In this document: positions 32,386 to 38,998 of the stretch, piece after piece
Position numbering within the stretch: position 1 is the stretch's first letter
Layout: each line of letters starts with the position of its first letter
NCBI GenBank assembly: GCA_041660205.1
Contig: JBAZWT010000004.1
Location: 60,001 to 98,998, forward strand
Direction: 5' to 3'
DNA length: 38,998 bases
From: Candidatus Babeliales bacterium
GTDB lineage: Bacteria; Babelota; Babeliae; Babelales; Chromulinivoraceae
Notes under the pieces: generated by a model
The model's input: the letters and a program-made list of their open reading frames with translations, nothing else
Databases searched by the model: none
What the model was told of the DNA's origin: nothing
Program-made: the position numbers and the translations under genes

Positions 32386-33651
32386 ATGAAATTTATTGCT
32401 GATTTTCATATTCATTCAAAGTATTCACACGCAACTTCAAAATTTATGGATCTTGTGTCACTCAGTACCTGGGGCCAGCTTAAAGGTATTGGCGTGATGG
32501 GAACTGGTGATTTTACACATCCGATCTGGCAACAAGAATTAAAAACGCAATTGCAAGAAGTTGAGCCAGGGTTGTTTGAGCTGAAGTCTGAATATCAAAA
32601 AATAATTACGTCACAAGTGACTGCGTCACAAGTATATGAGTCGTGTAAAGTTAACGCGTTATCGCCTCATCGTTTTATGTTGTCTTCTGAGGTGAGTACC
32701 GTTTTTAAACGTAACGGACGCTGCTATCGAACTCATAGTATTATTCTAGCACCATCATTTCAGGCAGTTGACGCTATAACTAAAGAGTTAGAAAAAATTG
32801 GCAATATTACATCTGATGGTCGACCAATTTTGGGTTGCGACGCGGCCGACATTGTTAAAATTGTTTTAAATGCTTCTGAAGATTGCATGGTAATTCCTGC
32901 ACATATTTGGACTCCATGGTACGGACTTTTAGGATCGAAGTCAGGTTTCAATTCAGTTCATGAAGCTTTTGGCTATCTTACGCAGCACATCTATGCTGTC
33001 GAAAAAGGGTTGTCTTCTAATTTTTTAATGAACGCACAACTCTCCGAGCTCGATAAGTTTGCTCTCTTGTGTAATTCTGATGCGCATAGCTTGCAAAATT
33101 TAGGCCGGGAAGCCAACTTACTCGACACTGATTTGTCATACGCCGGAATCACAAACGCGTTGCGTAAAAATGATAAAAATGAGCTCGTTGCAGGAATTGA
33201 ATTTTTTCCTGAACGGGGAAAATATTATGGAGATGGGCACCGGGCATGCGGTGTTTATTTAACTCCTCAGCAAACGGTTGCATGCGGTGGCATCTGCCCA
33301 GTTTGTCATAAGCCTGTGACGATTGGAGTTTTAAATCGAGTAAATCAATTGGCTGATCGAACGGTTGAGCAGGCGCAAGAATTTGTGAGAAAACGATATC
33401 AAGTGGTTCCTTTATTTGATGTTATTTCTCATGAACTAAAGCAAGCAGATACGAGTCAAAAAGTTCAGAAAATGTATCATCAAATGCTGCAACAAGTTGG
33501 ACCTGAATTTTATATACTTTTAAAAGCTTCAATCCAGCAGATTGAGCAAGCATCAACTCCCGGCATTGCTCAAGCCATTGCTAAAATTAGATCGGGAGAT
33601 ATTGTCATTTTGCCAGGGTATGATGGAGTATATGGTCAGGTACAATTTTAA
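32386..33651 (+). CDS. endoQ: Endonuclease Q (PHP-domain, deaminated-base repair)
   Basis: EndoQ nicks DNA 5' to hypoxanthine, uracil, xanthine and abasic sites; it was described from Thermococcales and occurs in a few bacteria. The PHP metal site is visible: DFHIHSKYS near residue 7, GTGDFTHP near 42, SEVSTVF, PAHIWTPW and NSDAHSLQNLGREAN. A zinc-finger-like segment, CGVYL...ACGGICPVCHKP, followed by IGVLNRVNQLADR, is typical of EndoQ and separates it from generic PHP phosphoesterases. The length of 421 aa fits the family. It is in an operon after sodA. Confidence 0.88.
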   Translation: MKFIADFHIHSKYSHATSKFMDLVSLSTWGQLKGIGVMGTGDFTHPIWQQELKTQLQEVEPGLFELKSEYQKIITSQVTASQVYESCKVNALSPHRFMLSSEVSTVFKRNGRCYRTHSIILAPSFQAVDAITKELEKIGNITSDGRPILGCDAADIVKIVLNASEDCMVIPAHIWTPWYGLLGSKSGFNSVHEAFGYLTQHIYAVEKGLSSNFLMNAQLSELDKFALLCNSDAHSLQNLGREANLLDTDLSYAGITNALRKNDKNELVAGIEFFPERGKYYGDGHRACGVYLTPQQTVACGGICPVCHKPVTIGVLNRVNQLADRTVEQAQEFVRKRYQVVPLFDVISHELKQADTSQKVQKMYHQMLQQVGPEFYILLKASIQQIEQASTPGIAQAIAKIRSGDIVILPGYDGVYGQVQF

Positions 33652-33689
33652 TTCATTTCTTGTGAATTCGTCAAAAAAAATGAATCAGG

Positions 33690-33695
33690 TATAAT
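33690..33695 (+). promoter_or_regulatory. Possible -10 element for lysS
   Basis: A consensus TATAAT lies 46 bases upstream of lysS. The -35 position (TTCGTC, 17 bases upstream) is weak. lysS may also be read from the endoQ operon, since no terminator lies between them. Confidence 0.35.
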
Positions 33696-33740
33696 AAAAA
33701 GCATAAGAGCTGATTTTTCATTATTTGGAAGTAAAAACCC

Positions 33741-35243
33741 ATGGAATCAAAAAATAAACCGGTTGACGGATTACAAGATTATCTAGGTCATGTTTCGCAA
33801 GAGCATGAAGTTCGTGTAGCTAAAGTTAAAACAATGCGCGAGCAAGGTGTTAACCCTTGGCCATCTTTAAAACACTCAACAACAACATCAAAAAATATTC
33901 TTGAATCATTTGCAGAAGGCGACACAACAGTGTATCAACTTGTTGGCCGTGTCATGACTGTGCGTTTGCATGGAAAAGCTGCATTCGTACATCTGCAAGA
34001 TGAAGCAGGTAAGTTGCAACTTTACATTAAAGAAGATTTAGTTGGAGCTCAGGCATTTTCTCAGTTTGAGCAATTTGTTGATATTGGTGATATTTTATGG
34101 GTCCAAGGAACTGTTTTTAAAACGCAACGTGGTGAAATTTCACTACGAGTTTCACAGTGGAGCTTACAAAGTAAATGTTTGCATCCGCTTCCAGAAAAAT
34201 TTCATGGACTTACTGATGTTGAAGTTCGTTATCGTCAACGCTACCTTGATTTAATTTGTAACGCTGATAGCAAAAATTTACTTATTAAACGTTCACTCGT
34301 TGTTCAAGCGGTGCGTGATTTTTTAAGTCAACGTCATTATCTTGAAGTTGAAACTCCAATGTTGCACCCAATTCCTGGTGGTGCTGCGGCAAAACCATTT
34401 GTTACGCATCATAATGCACTTGGCCAAGATTTTTATTTACGTATTGCTCCAGAGCTTTATTTAAAACGGTTGGTCGTTGGCGGCCTTGACCGTGTGTTTG
34501 AAGTAAATCGAAATTTCCGTAATGAAGGTATTTCTACAAAACATAACCCAGAATTTACGATGCTTGAATGCTACACAGCGCATCAAGATATTAATTACGC
34601 AATGGATTTAATCGAATCTTTGACACAGTTTGTCATGCAAAAGATTGGCGCGAAACTCAAAGTGCAGTTTGGCGATCATACTCTTGATTTTTCAAAACCA
34701 TTTGAACGTATCTCGCTTCATGATGCTGTTAAAAAATATAACAATTTATCAGACGGCGATGTAACCGAAGAAAATATTGATGCGATTTTAAAATCTAAAA
34801 GAATTGCTCCAAGAAAATCAGACATGAACCTTCAAGAAAAAATCTACCTCTTGTTTGAAGAAACGGTTGAATCACAACTGATTACTCCAACGTTTGTTAC
34901 CGGATTTCCGATAGAAGTATCGCCGCTTGCCAAACGTGATCCAAACAATTCAGATCTTGCATCGCGAGCAGAATTGTTTGTAGCTGGCCTGGAATTGGCA
35001 AATTTATTTGATGAGTTAAATGATCCTTTTGATCAAGCAGAGCGTTTCCATGAGCAAGTAAAAGCTCAAGCAGCTGGTGACGCAGAAGCTCATCATTATG
35101 ATGCTGATTTTATTTTAGCTCTCGAGCATGGACTACCACCAACAGTTGGTTTTGGTATTGGCATTGATCGTATGGTGATGCTACTTACAGGAACAACATC
35201 CATTAAAGATGTGATTTTATTTCCAACATTGAAAAAGAAATAA
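33741..35243 (+). CDS. lysS: Lysyl-tRNA synthetase, class II
   Basis: LysRS joins lysine to tRNA-Lys. The N-terminal OB-fold anticodon-binding domain is present (about 60-155; VYQLVGRVMTVRLHGKAAFV). The class II catalytic core has motif 1 (LEVETPMLHPIPGGAAAKPF), motif 2 (FRNEGISTKHNPEFTMLE) and motif 3 (GFGIGIDRMVMLLTG). The length of 500 aa is normal. The sequence ends DVILFPTLKKK, close to the family's usual FP end. A strong terminator follows directly. Confidence 0.97.
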   Translation: MESKNKPVDGLQDYLGHVSQEHEVRVAKVKTMREQGVNPWPSLKHSTTTSKNILESFAEGDTTVYQLVGRVMTVRLHGKAAFVHLQDEAGKLQLYIKEDLVGAQAFSQFEQFVDIGDILWVQGTVFKTQRGEISLRVSQWSLQSKCLHPLPEKFHGLTDVEVRYRQRYLDLICNADSKNLLIKRSLVVQAVRDFLSQRHYLEVETPMLHPIPGGAAAKPFVTHHNALGQDFYLRIAPELYLKRLVVGGLDRVFEVNRNFRNEGISTKHNPEFTMLECYTAHQDINYAMDLIESLTQFVMQKIGAKLKVQFGDHTLDFSKPFERISLHDAVKKYNNLSDGDVTEENIDAILKSKRIAPRKSDMNLQEKIYLLFEETVESQLITPTFVTGFPIEVSPLAKRDPNNSDLASRAELFVAGLELANLFDELNDPFDQAERFHEQVKAQAAGDAEAHHYDADFILALEHGLPPTVGFGIGIDRMVMLLTGTTSIKDVILFPTLKKK

Positions 35244-35263
35244 TAATCTGAAATTTAAATAAT

Positions 35264-35302
35264 AAAAAAGCCCGCTGGTACAATGCCAGCGGGCTTTTTT
35301 TA
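35264..35302. terminator. Bidirectional terminator after lysS
   Basis: AAAAAAGCCCGCTGG at 35264-35278 pairs perfectly with 35286-35300 around TACAATG. It serves lysS and the leftward gene ending at 35320. Confidence 0.94.
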
Positions 35303-35319
35303 AAGTAAGTTTAAAAAAC

Positions 35320-36093
35320 TTAACCTTTTAGGTTTTTGCCAATATCAGTGAACGTTTTAAATGTTCCTAAAATATCTAAGTCTTTTGCTTTTGGATATCG
35401 TTTTTCAAAAGTATGTTCAACCAAATGTTGGATTATTTCAAACATCTCATTGAGCTGCTCATTTGTTAATGAATTTTGGTTAGCGCTATAAGAAGCTGCA
35501 AGTTCATCAAATGCTGCAGCAAATTCTTCTGGAACATGGCTACGATGTGTTGACCAATTTTCTAAAAATTTGATCATAGTGTTCATGCGAATATTTGATT
35601 CAATGTATCCACAGTATGATTGGTACGCTACGCCAGAAATAACTAATCCAGCTAAGTGTCCAGCAAGATCAAAAGAAGCTTCTCTTGTTGATCCCTTGGC
35701 TGTCTCTTTATTTATCTTATCTATCTCTTTATTCGTGTGGAATAATAGAATTTCTTCTGTATTAGTTACGTGTTTTATGGGTTCTACTGCTGCTTTTACG
35801 ACTACAGGTTTGCTTTGAGGATTAATAAAATTGCATATTCCTGTACGTGCTAAGAAAAGTGCACCAGCAATAGCCATGAAAGCTTGAGCATTGCTTGAAG
35901 CTTGTTTTAATTCATTTGCAGGTTTGACAACGAATAAATATTCAAGATATTTCCATGAACTATCCCGTTGAGTTTCATAGCATTTAATTTTTGAGTCGGT
36001 CGATAGACTTGGAACTATTTGTGAAGTGATGCCAGCAAGCAAAAGGCCTGACAGCATGAATTTACTTCCTAGTGAGCATTGTTTTACAGTCAT
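35320..36093 (-). CDS. Exported or membrane protein of unknown function, 257 aa
   Basis: AAAGGAG lies just before the ATG at 36093. The N-terminus has a signal-like segment (about 11-28; FMLSGLLLAGITSQIVPSL). There are possibly further hydrophobic stretches near 70-85 (AFMAIAGALFLARTG) and 140-155 (AGHLAGLVISGVAYQSY). Between and after these are charged helices, and the C-terminal 80 residues are soluble and Glu-rich. No family is recognised. It is divergent from the cPLA2-like gene, with a 159-base spacer. Confidence 0.68.
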   Translation of the reverse strand: MTVKQCSLGSKFMLSGLLLAGITSQIVPSLSTDSKIKCYETQRDSSWKYLEYLFVVKPANELKQASSNAQAFMAIAGALFLARTGICNFINPQSKPVVVKAAVEPIKHVTNTEEILLFHTNKEIDKINKETAKGSTREASFDLAGHLAGLVISGVAYQSYCGYIESNIRMNTMIKFLENWSTHRSHVPEEFAAAFDELAASYSANQNSLTNEQLNEMFEIIQHLVEHTFEKRYPKAKDLDILGTFKTFTDIGKNLKG

Positions 36094-36252
36094 AAAACTC
36101 CTTTGTTAAAGTATGATTTTGTTTACCATGAAAAATATATCATAGGTTGTTTTTTTTGCTACATGAGAATTGAAAACCAAATTCTTTATTTTTAAAAAAT
36201 TATTTTGTAGCTTGGATGAGGTAGTTTGAAATTGTGTTAAAAAAGGAAAAAA

Positions 36253-38998
36253 ATGAGATTGAAGACGTATAAAAATATATGGTATTTGAGCTTGGGGCTG
36301 CTAGCTCAGCCGTCTGTTCAAGCTGTGCAAGATACACCTATGGATAGTTTGGTCAAAGCATCAAATGGCCTTAATGCTTTAATAGCTAAGGCGCAAGCAG
36401 AAGGTGCAAATCCTCCTCTTTCACTGCAACAGCAAACGCAATACGTTGCATGGCTTAAGCAGTTTAAAAGTGATGTTAGTGTTCTTAAGAATCAAGGCGA
36501 TGATGTTTCGCAGCTTGAGCAAGTTTATCTGCCGCGATATTATGATTGGGCATATGGCGACAGTGACAACAATGACGGTTTAATCACGAATAAAAAACTT
36601 TTGGCAGAGCTTTCGCAAACAGTTGCTGCAGGTCAAAAATCTGATGAGACTTTACAGCCAAAAGATCAAGCTTTCGATAAGCTTCGAGCTGCAAAAATGA
36701 AAGAAATTTACAGTAATGTTCAAAATCATGCTTTAAAGGCAGAGGAAGCATTTACTGCGCAGGTTACGTCTCAATTAAAAAGTCTTGGATCATATTCGAA
36801 GAAAAACACTCAAGAATTTACCGATTATCTTTCTCAGGCACGTCGTAGCTTTGAAGGATCGATGCGTACCGCTAAAATGTCAGCATATGCACAGTATTAT
36901 TCTTTTTTAGAAAAGAATGGTAAGCAGTCGGATGATCCTCGTGATGTTACTTCAGATGAGAAGTACCTGTTCGACGGAGTGGAAACAATTACCCAAGAAG
37001 CAATATTACATGTTCGTGCATTAATTCTTGATATGACATCAGCCGCTGTAAAGGCTGACATGGGACTTCAGGTAGCAGAAGCGTTAAAAGAGTCTGAGGC
37101 TCAAGCTAAAAAAGATTATGACGCACAGCTTGCCCAAAACGTACAAGAATTAGATAGATCATGGTGGGATGATGTTAAAGCACTTGGTGGAACACTGTTA
37201 GGTGAGTTTGCTGATAGATTCCCAGAGGAGCTAAAAAAAGAAGTAATTAAACAAGGAAAAGATGCTGCTATTAAATTTGGTGGAGAGGTAGTTAAAGAAG
37301 CTACAAAAAAAATTGTTGAGCCTGTAAGTGAGCAATTATCTGGTTTATCTGGAAAATTGGAAAACGAAACTATTTCGCAATTATATAATGATCATGGCGA
37401 TTTTGCTTTAAAAGCATTGAAAAAAGCTATTAAAATAGTAAACCCGGTTATAGATAAACCGCTGCCAACTGAAACGGTACAGGTACAATCTGGTGTCGGT
37501 TTAAGTGATGATGAGAATACTTTTTTAGCAAATCGTATGTCAAAAGTTCAAAAAGTTTTAAAAGCTGAGTTTGATATTGATAAGCCGCTTCGTATAGCAT
37601 TTTGTTGTAGCGGTGGTGGTAACCGAGCAATGGTCGGTACAATCGGTATGCTTATTGCTGCAGCTAATCACAAATTCTTAGATGCGTCAGTATATTTGGC
37701 TGGTCTTTCAGGTTCTACATGGACTATTGTTCCGTGGAGTTACCTGTATTTAAAAAACAGTTTTAAATCAAAAGATTTTGCCACTACTTTAACACAAGTG
37801 CGTGATAGTTTTGCGCCGGCTTTGCAAGGTGCAGGAATGCTTAAACCGCCATACTTAAAATCTGATGTGACGAGTGCATTTTCTCGAATTATATCTTCAC
37901 GTTTTGCATACAATCAGCATCTTTCTGCTGTTGATATTTTTGGTTCTTTGGTTGGAAATTATGCTTTAAATTTAGCAGGAAGTAATCGTCTCAGTGTAGC
38001 TTGGTCATCGATTACTGTTGCAGCTAAGGCAGGAAGAATTCCTTTACCGCTTGGTTCTGCTGCATTTAATTCAGGAATAAAAGCTGACTCAAAATCAGAC
38101 ATTGGATCTTTGTATGAATGGTTTGAAACAAGTCCGTTTCAGGCTGGAAGTACTGTTTTAGGTTATATTCCAATTCGATGGTTTGGCTCAGAATTTAAAG
38201 ATGGAAAACTTGTTTCTGAATTTATCTGTCCAGAATATCCAATCAGTTTTTATTTAGGTGTGTACGGCTCAGCTTTTGGTTTATCACTGCATGACGTTGT
38301 TGAAAAAGGACTTCCAGAAACATCATTTAATGTAAATGGTGTAAAAGTTGAAGTTCCTGTGGACCTGTGGGTTAGAGAAATTATCCAGGAAAGTTTTGGA
38401 AAAGATGCGGGTGCTGCTCGGTCTGGAAAAGTTCATGCACGGTTCCCGAACTATTCAGTAGGAGTTGGACGTAGTATTTTACAAAATGAAAAAGAGTTTG
38501 GATTGTTTGATGGTGGAATTGCATTCAATTTCCCTCTACCGCTCCTACTTGATAGACCTGAACGAGCAATTGACGTTATTATTATTTACGATTCTAATCC
38601 TGGAGATGTTCCAGTATTTAAAACTGCTGAAAAATATTTTAAACGTAAAAATATTGCTATTCCTGATTTGTCTTCGGTAACAACTGGTGATAGTAAAAAG
38701 GCAAAAGAAAATTTATTGAAATCAGTAATGACTGTGTTTAATGATCCAAGAACAGTGTCTTATAATCCAAAAGTACCAACATTTATTTATTTCCCAACTC
38801 GTCCGCCAATTGATATTTCAAAAGCTCCGTTTACGACTGCAAACTTTGGATACAGTGCGCAAGATATTACAACTCTTGCAGGAGACATGGAAAAAGCTTT
38901 TGAGTCTCAAGTTCCTGCTATGAAAAACATTTTGAAAATGGTAGCAGAAATACGACATGGAAAAAAAGGAATGGCAAAGCCAATTGTTAAAAAGATAG
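36253..38998 (+). CDS. Exported cytosolic-phospholipase-A2-like (group IV) protein, 3' end outside window
   Basis: The frame is open from ATG 36253 (AAGGA upstream) to the window edge, 915 codons without a stop, so the C-terminus is missing. A signal peptide (about 1-25, ending VQAVQ) precedes a helical, Gln/Lys-rich region of roughly 400 residues that I cannot assign. From about 437 on it resembles the catalytic domain of eukaryotic group IV phospholipase A2. CCSGGGNRAMVG carries Arg458, LAGLSGSTW carries nucleophile Ser486, and FDGGIAFNFP carries Asp753, followed by LLLDRPERAIDVIII. These correspond to Arg200, Ser228 and Asp549 of human cPLA2-alpha. All three are present, so it is probably active. 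It would cut acyl chains from phospholipids. The C2 domain of cPLA2-alpha is not seen. Confidence 0.88.
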   Translation, partial: MRLKTYKNIWYLSLGLLAQPSVQAVQDTPMDSLVKASNGLNALIAKAQAEGANPPLSLQQQTQYVAWLKQFKSDVSVLKNQGDDVSQLEQVYLPRYYDWAYGDSDNNDGLITNKKLLAELSQTVAAGQKSDETLQPKDQAFDKLRAAKMKEIYSNVQNHALKAEEAFTAQVTSQLKSLGSYSKKNTQEFTDYLSQARRSFEGSMRTAKMSAYAQYYSFLEKNGKQSDDPRDVTSDEKYLFDGVETITQEAILHVRALILDMTSAAVKADMGLQVAEALKESEAQAKKDYDAQLAQNVQELDRSWWDDVKALGGTLLGEFADRFPEELKKEVIKQGKDAAIKFGGEVVKEATKKIVEPVSEQLSGLSGKLENETISQLYNDHGDFALKALKKAIKIVNPVIDKPLPTETVQVQSGVGLSDDENTFLANRMSKVQKVLKAEFDIDKPLRIAFCCSGGGNRAMVGTIGMLIAAANHKFLDASVYLAGLSGSTWTIVPWSYLYLKNSFKSKDFATTLTQVRDSFAPALQGAGMLKPPYLKSDVTSAFSRIISSRFAYNQHLSAVDIFGSLVGNYALNLAGSNRLSVAWSSITVAAKAGRIPLPLGSAAFNSGIKADSKSDIGSLYEWFETSPFQAGSTVLGYIPIRWFGSEFKDGKLVSEFICPEYPISFYLGVYGSAFGLSLHDVVEKGLPETSFNVNGVKVEVPVDLWVREIIQESFGKDAGAARSGKVHARFPNYSVGVGRSILQNEKEFGLFDGGIAFNFPLPLLLDRPERAIDVIIIYDSNPGDVPVFKTAEKYFKRKNIAIPDLSSVTTGDSKKAKENLLKSVMTVFNDPRTVSYNPKVPTFIYFPTRPPIDISKAPFTTANFGYSAQDITTLAGDMEKAFESQVPAMKNILKMVAEIRHGKKGMAKPIVKKI

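Noticed and set aside
37448..38923. Short open frames on both strands inside 36253-38998
   Set aside because: They are out-of-frame shadows of the long cPLA2-like reading frame, which stays open through the whole interval.
36253..38998. Patatin-like phospholipase as the name for the last gene
   Set aside because: The motifs SGGGxRAM, GLSGST and DGGxxFNxP with their spacing fit group IV cPLA2 better than the patatin GXSXG and DGG/A pattern; kept only as the alternative.

Overview
The window is about 39 kb of an AT-rich bacterial chromosome that uses the standard bacterial code, with TGA as a stop. It has the 3' half of a 23S rRNA gene, a 5S rRNA gene, two tRNA genes and about 38 protein genes. 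No integrase, transposase, phage gene or CRISPR array is visible. A high share of the unassigned genes start with a signal peptide or lipobox, and one gene (36253 to the right edge) encodes a eukaryote-like group IV phospholipase A2. With a minimal SUF system and EndoQ, this suggests a small-genome, host-associated bacterium. My best guess is Candidatus Dependentiae (TM6/Babeliae) or a similar intracellular lineage of protists. That is inference from gene content; the 16S rRNA is not in the window.

Left part (1-9000). The rRNA operon ends in a strong terminator near 1925. Then come exported proteins of unknown role, a CYTH phosphohydrolase/cyclase-like protein, an exported alpha/beta-hydrolase and an FKBP-type prolyl isomerase lipoprotein. 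An envelope cluster follows: TPR/SH3 membrane protein, M23 peptidase, signal peptidase I and rhodanese lipoprotein.

Middle part (9000-24900). tRNA-Cys and tRNA-Leu are followed by HU, a small membrane protein and a stand-alone GspE-N/MshEN domain protein. Next is an iron-sulfur operon in the order sufC, sufB, DUF5674, a small uncharacterised gene, sufD, sufS. After that come a NurA-like nuclease, small exported proteins, dnaJ, and a leftward run of exported HAD protein, tilS and a TonB/TolA-like protein. Long-hairpin repeat elements lie between genes here. Related elements also lie inside sufD and inside the TonB/TolA-like gene without breaking the reading frames.

Right part (24900-38998). 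gyrB carries an acidic insert. Then come tadA, a DksA/TraR-type zinc-finger gene, an exported GNAT-like protein, rpsI with its own promoter and terminator, and two exported unknowns. A tight operon of ftsB-like, Mn-type superoxide dismutase and endonuclease Q genes is followed by lysS and another exported unknown. The window closes with the cPLA2-like gene, still open at the edge.

The main themes are Fe-S assembly and oxidative stress, DNA repair (EndoQ, NurA), envelope and secretion functions, and a set of exported proteins that may act on the host. The strongest lead for new biology is the exported cPLA2-like protein, a candidate effector. Second is the family of hairpin repeats that has entered coding sequences.
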